A DNA stretch of 46,364 nt from contig CACMXS010000011.1 in NCBI GenBank assembly GCA_902617715.1, positions 1 to 46,364 on the forward strand. Direction: 5' to 3'. Shown piece by piece: positions 33,546 to 42,945 of the stretch (within the stretch, counting starts at the first letter, position 1; every line of letters begins with the position of its first letter). Made by a program: the position numbers and the translations under genes. The notes under the pieces are model-generated. The model made no database searches. It worked only from the letters and a program-made list of their open reading frames with translations, and was not told the origin of the DNA. The stretch comes from an uncultured Pelagibacteraceae bacterium (GTDB lineage: Bacteria; Pseudomonadota; Alphaproteobacteria; Pelagibacterales; Pelagibacteraceae).

Positions 33546-35933
33546 TTATTTTCCAAAAGGTTTGACTAATAAAATTAATGAAGGTAGTAAAGTTAGAACA
33601 GAGATCATGGCAAGTAACATCGCTATTCCAGTAAAAATTCCAAAATAAATTGTTGGAATAAATTTAGATAATACCAATATTGAAAAACCAAAAACAATTG
33701 TAATAGAAGTATTTAGAATTGCTTTACCAACTGTTGAATGACAGACTTCAACAGTTTTATTATAATCATTAAATTTATTAAATTCTTCTTTAAATCTATA
33801 AATATAATGAATACTATTATCTACTGCTATTCCAATAGTTATTGCAGCAATGGTGATTGTCATCATATCCAAAGGAATACCGATTAAGCCGATGATTCCT
33901 AAAATAAAGAAAGCAGCTATAAAATTTGGGACTACACCAATTAAAGATAGTTTTATATTTTTAAATAAAATCACAAACATTACGAATATACCAATCATGA
34001 CAAGTCCTAGAGTTAAAATTTGTGACTTAAATAGGCTTTGAAGTAAATTATTGAATAAAATCAAAACTCCTGCAAGTTTAAATTCTTTTTCATCTAATCC
34101 TATTTTATTTTTTAGATCATAATTTATTTTTTGTATCAGATCATTTCTTTTTAGATTTTCTTGAGAGTCTATAATTCTTAAATTTATCCTCGCTTCATTA
34201 TCTTTAATAGAAATATAGGGGTCTACTATTTCTGTTTTAATACTTTTTGGAATCTTTGAATAAAGAACTCCCATTTCAAGAGTTCCTAATGGTTTATTAT
34301 TATTTAATAAGGTTGCAACATCTATAATTGATGAAAAAGATAAAACTTTACCAACTTCAGGAAGACTATCTAAATAATTGTGAACTAAAGCAATTTTATC
34401 AATTTTATCTTTGGTAAACCAATATTTTTCATCATCTTCCCCATTACTTTCATTGTCCCAATCTTCAAATTCATCGTCATCATTATCAACTTCATTTTTT
34501 TTAGGAAATTTTAAAATTACCTCTAATGGAGTAGTTCCACCTAATTCCTCATCAATCAATTTCATTCCTTTATATATTTCAGTCTTTTTACTAAAATAGT
34601 TGATAAAGCTATTTTCGACTTCAAGCCGAGCAATACCAATCACGCTAAATAAAATTACAATACTAGTTATGATAAAAATTAATTTTTCATTTTTTTGTGA
34701 CAACATTGAAAAAAATAAAGTAATTTTAGAATCATCATATTTTTTTAAAGATATATTTTCTTTTGGCATAAAGCTTATTAGAGTAGGAAGTAATGTGAAA
34801 GTGATTATAAATGATGTAATTAAACCTAAAGTCATCATCCACCCAAAATCAATAATTGGTTTTATTTCACTAAATATTAAAGATAAAAAAGCAATTATTG
34901 TTGTTAAAACTGTATATAGAATAGGCCAAAACATTTTTTTTGTAGTTAACACAATTATTTCAAAAATATCTTTCTCCGGAAAATTTTCTCTAAACTGCAA
35001 AAATCTTGTGCTCATATGAATATTCATTGCCATAGTTAAAATAAGCATGAGCGCTATAAAATTTGATGAAATAACTGTTACTTTCCACCCCAACAAACCA
35101 AGTAATCCTGTCATTATTAACACAGAAAAAAAACAACTACTTATGGGGACTAAAATCCAAATTAATTTTCTAAAAACATACCATAATGTTGCAATAATAA
35201 ATAAAAGAACTCCCAAACCAAATACAATTATATCATTTTTGATAAATGTCATCATATCATCAGCTATCATTGGTATTCCACCTAAGTGTATTTTTCCTAC
35301 TTCATTATAACTTTTAATAACTTCTCTAATTTCAAGAATATTATTGTGATTGTTTTTTTTTATTTGATCTCGATAATTTTCAATTTCTTTTTTTGATTTA
35401 TTTTCAATATCATCTAATGGCTTACTTTTTTTTAAATAAACAATGATTCCACTCGTTTTTCCATCTTCACTTATTACGAAATTTCTAAAGACTGGACTGC
35501 TTATTATTTCTTTAAATCCTCTCTCTTTATCTACATCTTCATCTTTTAAAGTTTTAAAGTTCTCCAAACGCTCTTGTAAAGGTGCCTCAGAATTATTTAA
35601 TAATGGAACATCTAATAAAGTAACGACATTGTGTACCCACTCTAAACTTTGAATTTTATACTTTAGACTAAGGAGATTATTGATCGAAGTATTAGTCACC
35701 ATGCCATCTTTAGGTGTGTAAGTTAAAATTAAAAACTCTTTTGAACCGTACCGTTTTGATATCTCTTGCAAATATTTAAGATCAGGATCATCATCAATTA
35801 GTAAAGTTTCAGATGAGGCGTCTAATCTAAAATCTTTTGAATAATAACTAAAACTAAATAGAGCGATTAATAAAATGATGAATATCGATTTTGGTTTTTT
35901 TAAAACAAAATTTTGATAAAATTGGGCAAACAT
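33546..35933 (-). CDS. RND-superfamily (MMPL/SSD-type) exporter
   Basis: 795 aa. The layout is one N-terminal membrane helix (15-33), a periplasmic domain to about 220, five helices, a second helix-periplasm unit from about 415 (IFIITSIVILFSVIGIARLEV) and five final helices containing IAAITIGIAVDNSIHYIYRF, the proton-relay region of this superfamily. A very acidic stretch (EVDNDDDEFEDWDN) sits in the second periplasmic domain. Relatives export lipids, hopanoids or other hydrophobic compounds; which one is unknown. It lies between cvpA and dnaB, where many alphaproteobacteria have alr and radA. Confidence 0.9.
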   Translation of the reverse strand: MFAQFYQNFVLKKPKSIFIILLIALFSFSYYSKDFRLDASSETLLIDDDPDLKYLQEISKRYGSKEFLILTYTPKDGMVTNTSINNLLSLKYKIQSLEWVHNVVTLLDVPLLNNSEAPLQERLENFKTLKDEDVDKERGFKEIISSPVFRNFVISEDGKTSGIIVYLKKSKPLDDIENKSKKEIENYRDQIKKNNHNNILEIREVIKSYNEVGKIHLGGIPMIADDMMTFIKNDIIVFGLGVLLFIIATLWYVFRKLIWILVPISSCFFSVLIMTGLLGLLGWKVTVISSNFIALMLILTMAMNIHMSTRFLQFRENFPEKDIFEIIVLTTKKMFWPILYTVLTTIIAFLSLIFSEIKPIIDFGWMMTLGLITSFIITFTLLPTLISFMPKENISLKKYDDSKITLFFSMLSQKNEKLIFIITSIVILFSVIGIARLEVENSFINYFSKKTEIYKGMKLIDEELGGTTPLEVILKFPKKNEVDNDDDEFEDWDNESNGEDDEKYWFTKDKIDKIALVHNYLDSLPEVGKVLSFSSIIDVATLLNNNKPLGTLEMGVLYSKIPKSIKTEIVDPYISIKDNEARINLRIIDSQENLKRNDLIQKINYDLKNKIGLDEKEFKLAGVLILFNNLLQSLFKSQILTLGLVMIGIFVMFVILFKNIKLSLIGVVPNFIAAFFILGIIGLIGIPLDMMTITIAAITIGIAVDNSIHYIYRFKEEFNKFNDYNKTVEVCHSTVGKAILNTSITIVFGFSILVLSKFIPTIYFGIFTGIAMLLAMISVLTLLPSLILLVKPFGK

Positions 35934-35953
35934 TAACCCTTTTATATTTTAAT

Positions 35954-37372
35954 TTAGTTAATTTGAGTATCTTTAAATTTAGTAAACATTGCCTCAAACT
36001 CTAACATTATATTTCCAGTTGGCCCGTGTCTTTGCTTTCCAATAATTATTTCCGCTAAATTTGATACTTCATTCATTTTAGCTTGCCACTCAGCATGTTC
36101 TACTGTTGCAGGTCTTGGCTCTTGTCTTTCTAGATAATATGCCTCACGATAAACAAACATGACCACGTCTGCATCCTGTTCGATTGAACCAGACTCCCTT
36201 AGGTCTGCTAATTGAGGTTTTTTTTGGTCTCTCTGCTCAACCGCTCTTGAAAGTTGAGATAATGCAACAACTGGTACTGACAACTCTTTAGCTATCGCTT
36301 TTAGACCCTGAGTAATTTCAGAAATTTCTTGAACTCTTCCATCTTTATTATTTATTGATCCTTTCATTAGTTGAATATAATCAACCACTATAAGATCTAA
36401 TCCAAATAATCTTTTTATTCTTCTTGCTCTATTGCTCATTGCAGCAATACTTATGGCAGGTGTTTCATCTATATATAAAGGTAACTCAGCTATATTTTTT
36501 GAAGTTTCTATAAATTTTTCAAATTGTTCGTCTGAAATTCTTCCTCTTCTAATATCATTTGATTTTATTCTAGATTGTTCAGCTATTATTCTTGTAGATA
36601 ATTGTTCTGATGACATTTCTAATGAAAAAAAAGCTATGGAAGATTTTTTCCCATTCTCTTGAAGTTTTTGGGCAGCATTAAACGCAATGTTGGTTGCCAA
36701 AGCAGTTTTACCCATCGATGGTCTACCTGCAATTATAATTAAATCTGATTGATGTAGTCCACCAAGTCTATCATCTAAATCTCTTAAACCAGTTGGCACT
36801 CCAACAATTCCTTCCTCATTTTTATAAGCAGCTGAAGCCATATCAATTGTTTGTTTCATTGCTTCATCAAACTTTATCAATGAAGAACTAAATGATCCTT
36901 TTTCAGCTAAATCGAATAATAATCTTTCTGAATTTTCAATTATATTTTGACCACTAACATTCAAATCATTTAATTTTGCAGTATCAATAGTTTGTTCAGA
37001 AATTTTGATAAGTTCTCTTCTTACAAACATATCGTATATTATTTTAGAATATTCAGTTGCTTGTCTTGTTGATGTAGAAAATTTAGTAATTTTTACTAAA
37101 TATTCGGGAACATTTAAATCATCTTTTTCATCTTCAAAATAATTCTTTAGAGTAATAGGATTAGCAAGCAATCCTTTATAAATTAAACTCTCAATTGCAT
37201 TAAATATTTTTTGATGCATAGGATCATAAAAATTAGCACTTGATATTATTGTATTTATTTCGTCAAAAATTTCATTCGTTACTAAAATTGATCCAATGAC
37301 TGCTTGTTCTGCTTCAATGTTGTTAGGTAATTCTTTAAATTTATCTTTAACTAGGCTTAAATTATTTTCCAT
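35954..37372 (-). CDS. dnaB: Replicative DNA helicase DnaB
   Basis: 472 aa. The N-terminal helicase-collar domain (PNNIEAEQAVIGSIL at 16-30) is followed by the RecA-like motor. Walker A is GRPSMGKTA at 216-224, Walker B LIVVDYIQLM near 325, and the later motifs VVALSQLSRAVEQR, ADLRESGSIEQDADVV and GKQRHGPTG are intact. The hexamer unwinds DNA ahead of the replisome. It lies downstream of rpsF-rpsR-rplI, a common arrangement, after a 68-base gap with a weak terminator-like hairpin. No intein is present. Confidence 0.97.
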   Translation of the reverse strand: MENNLSLVKDKFKELPNNIEAEQAVIGSILVTNEIFDEINTIISSANFYDPMHQKIFNAIESLIYKGLLANPITLKNYFEDEKDDLNVPEYLVKITKFSTSTRQATEYSKIIYDMFVRRELIKISEQTIDTAKLNDLNVSGQNIIENSERLLFDLAEKGSFSSSLIKFDEAMKQTIDMASAAYKNEEGIVGVPTGLRDLDDRLGGLHQSDLIIIAGRPSMGKTALATNIAFNAAQKLQENGKKSSIAFFSLEMSSEQLSTRIIAEQSRIKSNDIRRGRISDEQFEKFIETSKNIAELPLYIDETPAISIAAMSNRARRIKRLFGLDLIVVDYIQLMKGSINNKDGRVQEISEITQGLKAIAKELSVPVVALSQLSRAVEQRDQKKPQLADLRESGSIEQDADVVMFVYREAYYLERQEPRPATVEHAEWQAKMNEVSNLAEIIIGKQRHGPTGNIMLEFEAMFTKFKDTQIN

Positions 37373-37404
37373 AAATTTAAGTTACACTATAAATTTTACT
37401 CTAA

Positions 37405-37432
37405 AAATTAAAAAAACTCTTTGGGGAAAAGA
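37405..37432 (-). terminator. Weak terminator- or attenuator-like hairpin between rplI and dnaB
   Basis: Read on the minus strand, TCTTT and AAAGA can form a 5-bp stem around a TCCCC loop, followed by GTTTTTTT and more T-rich sequence. The stem is short and A-U rich, so it would be weak; it may only trim transcription between the ribosomal genes and dnaB. Confidence 0.22.
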
Positions 37433-37440
37433 TTGTATAA

Positions 37441-37899
37441 TTATTGAATAGTTTCAGCTGATGTAACATCAACTGTTATTTCTGCATCAACTTCTGAGTG
37501 AAGTGATATTTTTACTTTAAATTTTCCTATTGATCTAATATCTTTGATAGGTTGTATCATTGAAGGTTTAATCTCAATTTTTTCCGACTCCATTATTAAT
37601 TTTGAAATTTCAGTAGGCTTTACAGAACCATATAGTTCATTTGTTTCAGTACTTAATTTTTTAATTCCATATACTTTCTTATTTATTTTCTCTGCAATTT
37701 TTTTTGCTTCAAGTTTTCTTTCATTATCTTTTTTTGAAAGTTCAGTCTTGATTTTTTCTACTTTAGAAACGTTTTCTTTAGAAGCATACAAAGCTTTTTT
37801 GTTAGCAATTAAAAAATTTCTTGCAAAACCTCTTTTCACATCAATAATTTCACCAATTGATCCAATCTTTTTTAGATTTTCTAATAAAATAACTTTCAT
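37441..37899 (-). CDS. rplI: Large-subunit ribosomal protein bL9
   Basis: 152 aa. The N-terminal rRNA-binding domain is clear: MKVILLENLKKIGSIGEIIDV followed by KRGFARNFLI. A long connecting helix rich in Lys/Glu (45-75) leads to the C-terminal domain (LYGSVKPTEIS, then IKPSMIQPIKDIRSIGKF). Length matches bL9. The gene starts right at the rpsR stop, with no spacer, and is the third gene of rpsF-rpsR-rplI. Confidence 0.97.
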   Translation of the reverse strand: MKVILLENLKKIGSIGEIIDVKRGFARNFLIANKKALYASKENVSKVEKIKTELSKKDNERKLEAKKIAEKINKKVYGIKKLSTETNELYGSVKPTEISKLIMESEKIEIKPSMIQPIKDIRSIGKFKVKISLHSEVDAEITVDVTSAETIQ

Positions 37900-38172
37900 T
37901 TATAATAACGCTAAATTCCTTGCTCTTTTTATTGACAAAGAAAGTTCCCTTTGTTTTTTTTGGCTTACATTTGTTACTCTTGAAGGAAGAATTTTACCAT
38001 TTTCTGAAACATATTTTTTTAAAAGTTTTATATTTTTATAATCTATTTTTGGAGCTCCTTTAACTGAAAGAGGGCAACTTTTTTTAAATTTATATTTATT
38101 TGGTTGAAAAATACTTAGTTTAGCGAAGTTACTTTGTTTACTTTTTTTATTATTATTTTGTCTCTTGGGCAT
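37900..38172 (-). CDS. rpsR: Small-subunit ribosomal protein bS18
   Basis: 90 aa. The conserved core is [43 protein letters not shown] and a hydrophobic end (NLALL). A lysine- and asparagine-rich N-terminal extension of about 30 residues precedes it. bS18 pairs with bS6 on the 30S platform; the two genes are two bases apart here, favouring balanced synthesis. Confidence 0.97.
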   Translation of the reverse strand: MPKRQNNNKKSKQSNFAKLSIFQPNKYKFKKSCPLSVKGAPKIDYKNIKLLKKYVSENGKILPSRVTNVSQKKQRELSLSIKRARNLALL

Positions 38173-38174
38173 AA

Positions 38175-38528
38175 TTAATTTTTATCATTACTTTTCTTTT
38201 CATTTACCTCTTTTTTTGAAAAATAATTAGCATCTAAATCGAATTCCTTTACTCTAATTGTTAGGTATCTTAATAATTTTTTATCTATTGCCTCATTTTT
38301 TTCAAGCTCATCAATAACTTTACCATTACCCTTAATCTTAAAATGAATGTAACTACCTTTTTTATTTTTTTTAATCAAATATGATAGATTTAATAAACCC
38401 CAATTTTCAGTTTTAACTATTTCACCATCATTTTTTTCAACAATTTTAGAATATTTCTCTGTTAATTGTTTTACATCACTGGGAGAAGCATCTTGCCTTG
38501 CTATAATTGTATGTTCGTATAAATTCAT
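38175..38528 (-). CDS. rpsF: Small-subunit ribosomal protein bS6
   Basis: 117 aa. Family features are [19 protein letters not shown] at the start, [30 protein letters not shown] in the middle, and [13 protein letters not shown], with a charged tail. It binds 16S rRNA with bS18. As first gene of rpsF-rpsR-rplI it is divergent from fabD, with an 85-base shared upstream region. I see no clear S6:S18 leader motif in that short region. Confidence 0.97.
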   Translation of the reverse strand: MNLYEHTIIARQDASPSDVKQLTEKYSKIVEKNDGEIVKTENWGLLNLSYLIKKNKKGSYIHFKIKGNGKVIDELEKNEAIDKKLLRYLTIRVKEFDLDANYFSKKEVNEKKSNDKN

Positions 38529-38613
38529 TTAAATTCTTTAATAAAAAATGAGGATATACTATTATAAATCTTCAAATACAATAGCAAAAAGGATAAAAAA
38601 TAGGTTTTTTTAG
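38529..38613. promoter_or_regulatory. Divergent promoter region (rpsF operon and fabD operon)
   Basis: Two -10-like boxes lie almost back to back. On the minus strand TATAAT is at 38561-38566, with TTTGCT about 16 bases upstream as a poor -35. On the plus strand TATACT is at 38555-38560 with no convincing -35. The rest is A/T-rich with no operator repeat that I can see. Confidence 0.4.
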
Positions 38614-39540
38614 ATGTTTTCAGTTATTTTTCCGGGTCAAGGTTCTCAATTAGTTGGCATGGGAAAAGATTTTTTTGACAGATTTGATTCAGTTAAAAAA
38701 TTATTTAAAGAAGCTGATGATGCGCTAGAAATTAATTTATCTAAGATCATTTTCGAGGGACCAAAAGACAATTTAGATTTAACTATAAACACACAACCGG
38801 CAATATTCTTAATAAGTTATTCAATTTTCAAAATAGTAACGGAAGAGTTTAATATTGATTTAAAAAAAGCCAAATATTTTGCTGGACACTCTTTAGGAGA
38901 ATATTCGGCTCTATCATCTGCAGGGTATTTGAGTTTTTCGGAGACTATTAAACTTTTAAGAACTAGGGGTGATGCCATGCAAAATGCAGTTCCCAAAGGG
39001 GAAGGTGGAATGTTAGCTGTACTAGGTTCAACTGTTGAAGTTATAGAAAAAATTATCTTAGAAAATAAAGACAACATTACGGTAGAAATTGCTAATGATA
39101 ATTCAATAGGTCAGATAGTTTTGAGTGGAAAAAAAAATGACCTAGAAAAATTAATTAAAATTTTGAAATCAAACAATATAAAAAATATTAAATTACCTGT
39201 AAGTGCCCCTTTCCATTGTAAATTGATGAATAATGCTACACAGATAATGAAAGAAGAAATAGAAAAAAAAAATTTTCAAGACTCAAAAAAAATATTAATT
39301 TCAAATGTTACTGCTAATGAAATTTTAAATAAAGAGGAATTAAAGAGATTATTAATTGAACAAATTGAAAAAAGGGTTAGATGGAGAGAAAGTGTGATAA
39401 ATATGATTAATCATGGAGTGAGTCACTTTATAGAAATAGGACCTGGAAAAGTTTTATCAGGATTGGTAAAAAGAATTAATAAAAATGTAAAAATTGATAC
39501 AATTAATAACGAGAGTGATATAAAACAATTAATCGTATGA
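38614..39540 (+). CDS. fabD: Malonyl CoA-acyl carrier protein transacylase
   Basis: 308 aa. FabD loads malonyl groups on acyl carrier protein for fatty acid synthesis. Motifs: FPGQGSQLVGMG at 6-17, the nucleophile Ser93 in GHSLGEYSAL, the conserved Arg in LLRTRGDAM, and the catalytic His in SAPFHCKLM. GPGKVLSGL near the end is also typical. It starts a fabD-fabG-acpP run and overlaps fabG by four bases (ATGA). Confidence 0.97.
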   Translation: MFSVIFPGQGSQLVGMGKDFFDRFDSVKKLFKEADDALEINLSKIIFEGPKDNLDLTINTQPAIFLISYSIFKIVTEEFNIDLKKAKYFAGHSLGEYSALSSAGYLSFSETIKLLRTRGDAMQNAVPKGEGGMLAVLGSTVEVIEKIILENKDNITVEIANDNSIGQIVLSGKKNDLEKLIKILKSNNIKNIKLPVSAPFHCKLMNNATQIMKEEIEKKNFQDSKKILISNVTANEILNKEELKRLLIEQIEKRVRWRESVINMINHGVSHFIEIGPGKVLSGLVKRINKNVKIDTINNESDIKQLIV

Positions 39541-40274
39541 GTGATTTGAGTAATAAAAACATTATTGTTACAGGTGCTTCAGGTGGAATTGGCAATTCAA
39601 TAGTAAAAAGACTTCATGAATGCGGAGCTAATATATTAGCTTCTGGTACAAAATTAGAAAAACTAGAAGAATTAAAATCGAAATATGAAAATATAAAAGT
39701 ATTGAAATTTGATATTTCAGCTACTAATCAAATAGAAGAATTTATTGAAAACGCCTCTAAAGAACTTGGCGGAAGTTTGGATTGTATAATTAATAATGCG
39801 GGCATAACACAAGATAACCTTGCAATTAGAATGAGTCTAGAGGAATGGAAAAAAGTAATTGATATTAATTTAACATCAACTTTTTTACTGAGTAAGTATT
39901 CAATTAAGAAAATGTTAAAAAATAAATCAGGAAAAATTGTAAATATTACTTCTGTGGTTGGTCACACAGGTAACTTGGGCCAAGCTAATTATACCGCTTC
40001 AAAAGCAGGAATAATTGCAATGTCAAAGAGTTTAGCTATAGAGTATGCGAAAAAAAATATAAATATCAATTGTATTTCACCAGGTTTTATCAAAACAGCA
40101 ATGACTGATAAATTAGATGATAAATTCAAAGAAGCAATAATATCAAAAATTCCATCATCTAGATTAGGAGAGCCTGAGGATGTCGCAAATGCTGTTATTT
40201 TTTTAGCCTCAGACCAGTCAAACTATATTAGTGGTGAAACATTGCATGTTAATGGTGGTATGTATATGGCTTGA
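39537..40274 (+). CDS. fabG: 3-oxoacyl-ACP reductase
   Basis: 245 aa, classical SDR. The NADPH motif is TGASGGIGNSIVKRL at about 12-26; NNAGITQDNLAIRM, TSVVGHTGNLGQANYTASKAG with Ser, Tyr and Lys, and CISPGFIKTAMTD follow, with the FabG ending HVNGGMYMA. It reduces 3-oxoacyl-ACP in each round of chain elongation. Location between fabD and acpP confirms the assignment over a generic SDR. Its stop codon lies in the presumed acpP -35 box. Confidence 0.97.
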   Translation: MSDLSNKNIIVTGASGGIGNSIVKRLHECGANILASGTKLEKLEELKSKYENIKVLKFDISATNQIEEFIENASKELGGSLDCIINNAGITQDNLAIRMSLEEWKKVIDINLTSTFLLSKYSIKKMLKNKSGKIVNITSVVGHTGNLGQANYTASKAGIIAMSKSLAIEYAKKNININCISPGFIKTAMTDKLDDKFKEAIISKIPSSRLGEPEDVANAVIFLASDQSNYISGETLHVNGGMYMA

Positions 40275-40299
40275 CAAAACAGGTTTTTAAACTAATAAC
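40271..40299 (+). promoter_or_regulatory. Likely internal promoter for acpP
   Basis: A perfect TTGACA (40271-40276), overlapping the fabG stop, is followed after 17 bases by AATAAC (40294-40299, 4 of 6). Initiation near 40306 would leave an 18-base leader with an AAAGGA ribosome site. Carrier protein is needed in large amounts, so a promoter of its own makes sense. Confidence 0.5.
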
Positions 40300-40323
40300 A
40301 AATTATAACAATAAAGGATCGAT

Positions 40324-40563
40324 ATGTCAGAAGATGTTTCAAGCAAAGTAAAAAAAATAGTAGCAGATCACTTAGGAATAGATGAAGCCAAAGTTACTGA
40401 AGAGTCTAGTTTTATAGATGATTTAGGTGCAGATAGTTTAGACACAGTTGAGCTAGTTATGGCATTTGAAGAAGAATTTGGTTCAGAAATTTCTGATAGT
40501 GAAGCAGAAAAAATTTTAACAGTAGGCGATGCTGTAAAATTTATTGAAGGAAAAGCAAATTAA
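40324..40563 (+). CDS. acpP: Acyl carrier protein
   Basis: 79 aa, acidic, with the phosphopantetheine attachment site Ser38 in [14 protein letters not shown] and the family end VGDAVKFIE. It carries growing acyl chains in the cytosol. The ribosome site AAAGGA is better than most in this window. The 49-base gap after fabG holds a promoter candidate. gmk follows after only seven bases; the usual alphaproteobacterial neighbour fabF is not here. Confidence 0.98.
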   Translation: MSEDVSSKVKKIVADHLGIDEAKVTEESSFIDDLGADSLDTVELVMAFEEEFGSEISDSEAEKILTVGDAVKFIEGKAN

Positions 40564-40570
40564 TTTTTAA

Positions 40571-41203
40571 ATGCCCACAGTAAATGATGGGGTAATGATT
40601 ATTTTATCCTCTCCATCCGGAGCAGGAAAAACAACTTTGGTCGGCTTATTATCTAAGCAACCTAATTTTGAAATTTCAATTTCTCATACAACTAGACAAC
40701 CAAGAAAAAATGAGACACCTGATAAAGATTATTATTTTGTTGAGGAACTAGAATTTAAAAGACTTATTAAAAATCAGGAATTTCTTGAATATGCTAAAGT
40801 TTTTAAAAACTTATATGGTACGACTAGAACACCGGTAATTGATAAACTTAATAAAGGTAAAAATGTATTGTTTGATATAGATTGGCAAGGGGCTGATCAA
40901 ATTAAAAACAAAAAACTTGATTATAAACTTATTACTTTTTTTATTTTACCTCCAAGTAAAGAAGTTTTATTTGATAGATTAACAAGCAGACATTTGAACG
41001 ATAAATCAATGGTAGAGGAAAGAATGAATCAATTTAATAGAGATGTTTTACATTGGATAAATTATGATTATGTTGTTATCAATGACAATTTAGATAATTG
41101 TCATGCTAAAATTCTAAATTTAATTAATGCAGAATTAAATAATGGCTCAAAAGATTATGACTTAGAGTTTATTAGACATCATGTTGAAAAATTGACATCA
41201 TAA
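40571..41203 (+). CDS. gmk: Guanylate kinase
   Basis: 210 aa. It phosphorylates GMP to GDP. The P-loop is [11 protein letters not shown] at about 13-23; [22 protein letters not shown] binds GMP, followed by [14 protein letters not shown] and [11 protein letters not shown], with the lid arginines in [10 protein letters not shown]. It follows acpP directly and converges with rsmA, overlapping by six bases. Confidence 0.97.
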   Translation: MPTVNDGVMIILSSPSGAGKTTLVGLLSKQPNFEISISHTTRQPRKNETPDKDYYFVEELEFKRLIKNQEFLEYAKVFKNLYGTTRTPVIDKLNKGKNVLFDIDWQGADQIKNKKLDYKLITFFILPPSKEVLFDRLTSRHLNDKSMVEERMNQFNRDVLHWINYDYVVINDNLDNCHAKILNLINAELNNGSKDYDLEFIRHHVEKLTS

Positions 41204-41980
41204 ATTTTCATATTCTTTTGCCAAATTATAATAAGTTTCAAAATCTAAATTTTGTGGTCTTAAACTTAAGTCTAAATTCAATCTTTCTTGAATATCGAGA
41301 TTTCCATTAAATATAAAGTTGTAAGGCTTTTTTATCATTTTCCTTCTTTGATTAAAAAAAATTCTTGTTATTTTTTCAAGGTTTTTTGGATTCTTTATTC
41401 TAAAAAAATTCTTTTTAGGCCTGAAAATTAATAATGAGCTATCAACTTTTGGCTTTGGATAAAAGCATGAAGGTTTAATGTCAAAAACTTTTTCAATTTT
41501 AAGTTTCCAATTAGCTAAAATAGATAATCTTCCATAATTTGATGAATTTATTTTTGAAATAATTCTATCTGCCACTTCTTTTTGAAACATTAATATGAGA
41601 CTTTTAAACCAAAATTGGTCATCATTTAAATCCAGTATCCATTTACATAATATTTCAGTAGAGATGTTGTAGGGTAAATTACCAAAAACAATTAGTTTAT
41701 CTTTTGTAATTTTTTTCTCATCTATTTGAAGTATATCATCATTTATCATCTTTAATTGATTTTTAAATTTCTGTTCTAAAATAGAAGTAAGATTATTATC
41801 TTTTTCAATTACAAAAAATTCTTTTGGATTATTCTTTAATATATATTCTGTTAAATTTCCTGTGCCAGGTCCTACCTCAAGAATAGTTTCATTTTTAATT
41901 TCAGTTGTACTAATTATTTTCTTTATGATATTCTCATCTTCTAAAAAGTTTTGACCTAAACTTTTTTTAGCTTTAATCAC
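41198..41980 (-). CDS. rsmA: 16S rRNA dimethyladenosine methyltransferase
   Basis: 260 aa. RsmA (KsgA) dimethylates two adjacent adenines near the 3' end of 16S rRNA. Visible motifs are [11 protein letters not shown] at the N-terminus, the SAM loop [15 protein letters not shown] at about 34-48, the catalytic NLPYNIST, and [12 protein letters not shown] in the C-terminal domain. It is the last gene of the run lptD-surA-pdxA-rsmA, overlapping pdxA by four bases. Confidence 0.96.
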   Translation of the reverse strand: MIKAKKSLGQNFLEDENIIKKIISTTEIKNETILEVGPGTGNLTEYILKNNPKEFFVIEKDNNLTSILEQKFKNQLKMINDDILQIDEKKITKDKLIVFGNLPYNISTEILCKWILDLNDDQFWFKSLILMFQKEVADRIISKINSSNYGRLSILANWKLKIEKVFDIKPSCFYPKPKVDSSLLIFRPKKNFFRIKNPKNLEKITRIFFNQRRKMIKKPYNFIFNGNLDIQERLNLDLSLRPQNLDFETYYNLAKEYENL

Positions 41981-42945
41981 TTAATATTCTCTAAAAAATG
42001 GATTGCTTTTATTAGACTTAAAGGATTCGATAAATTCTTACCTAACATTTTTTCATTTGGTCCATGATCTGGTGAAATTCTTATAAATGGTAATCCAAGC
42101 GTAATATTTATCGCATCGTATTCAAATAAGGTTTTGAGTGGTGTTAAAACTTGATCATGATACATTCCAATAACAACATTGAATTTACTTCTATTTCTTT
42201 TTAAAAAAATTGTATCTGCTGAATAAGGCCCAGAAACTTTAAATTTTCTTTTTAAAAGATTTTTAATCGCTGGTTCTATAATTTTTTTGTCTTCATTATT
42301 TTTTTCAATACTTTCACAATGTGGATTCAGACCAGTTATTGCTATTTTTGGTTTGAAACCAAAATATTTCTTATAAAAAAAATTAATTAAATTAACTTTT
42401 TCAAATATAATTGATTTATTGATCTTTTTGGTAACTTGTTTTAATGGAAGATGAGTAGTTATCGGACAGACTGATAATTCCTTATTATAAATTAACATAG
42501 CAATTTTTTTTTTATTAAATCCTTTTGCAAGATACTCTGTTATTCCTAAAAATTTATTTTTGAGAAAATTTTTTTTTGAAATCGGTCCATTTATTAAACT
42601 ATTTACAACTCCAAGATTAATTAATTTTATTGCAACTTTAAAACAATTTTCAATATATACATTTGATTTAGATGAGATTTTCTCAAAAGCCTTTTTTGGC
42701 TGAAATTCTACATCTATTAAATTGATAGATTTATTGTCTAGCTTGTATTCTTTTATTTTTTTAAATTCAAGTATTCTAACTTTTTTTTTAAAATTTAACT
42801 TTTTCATTTGTAAGTTTAATAGTTTAAGAGAACAAATAAGGATTAAAGGTTTTTTAATTTTTTTTTTTCTATAAGTCTTGAATAGAATTTCCAAGAAAAT
42901 GCTATTAGGTTCCCCGGCAACTAATAAAATTGGTTTAGAGCTCAT
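41977..42945 (-). CDS. pdxA: 4-hydroxythreonine-4-phosphate dehydrogenase
   Basis: 322 aa. PdxA oxidises 4-phosphohydroxythreonine in the DXP-dependent route to pyridoxal phosphate. Signatures include GEPNSIF at the start, INGPISKKNF, a metal-ligand His in TTHLPLKQV, ITGLNPHCES, GPYSADTIF, and MYHDQVLTPLKTL. The late segment ISPDHGPNEKMLGKN replaces the usual TSxDHGTAxxIAGxG and is divergent. Overlap with the SurA-like gene is 11 bases. PLP made here serves GcvP, among others. Confidence 0.93.
   Translation of the reverse strand: MSSKPILLVAGEPNSIFLEILFKTYRKKKIKKPLILICSLKLLNLQMKKLNFKKKVRILEFKKIKEYKLDNKSINLIDVEFQPKKAFEKISSKSNVYIENCFKVAIKLINLGVVNSLINGPISKKNFLKNKFLGITEYLAKGFNKKKIAMLIYNKELSVCPITTHLPLKQVTKKINKSIIFEKVNLINFFYKKYFGFKPKIAITGLNPHCESIEKNNEDKKIIEPAIKNLLKRKFKVSGPYSADTIFLKRNRSKFNVVIGMYHDQVLTPLKTLFEYDAINITLGLPFIRISPDHGPNEKMLGKNLSNPLSLIKAIHFLENIK

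Noticed and set aside
34600..35019. 139-aa and neighbouring plus-strand frames within the RND gene (34411-35652)
   Set aside because: All lie antisense to one continuous 795-aa membrane protein with clear RND topology; no ribosome sites or family features.
37544..38041. 165-aa plus-strand frame across rplI and rpsR
   Set aside because: Antisense shadow of two ribosomal protein genes; composition is that of reversed lysine-rich code.
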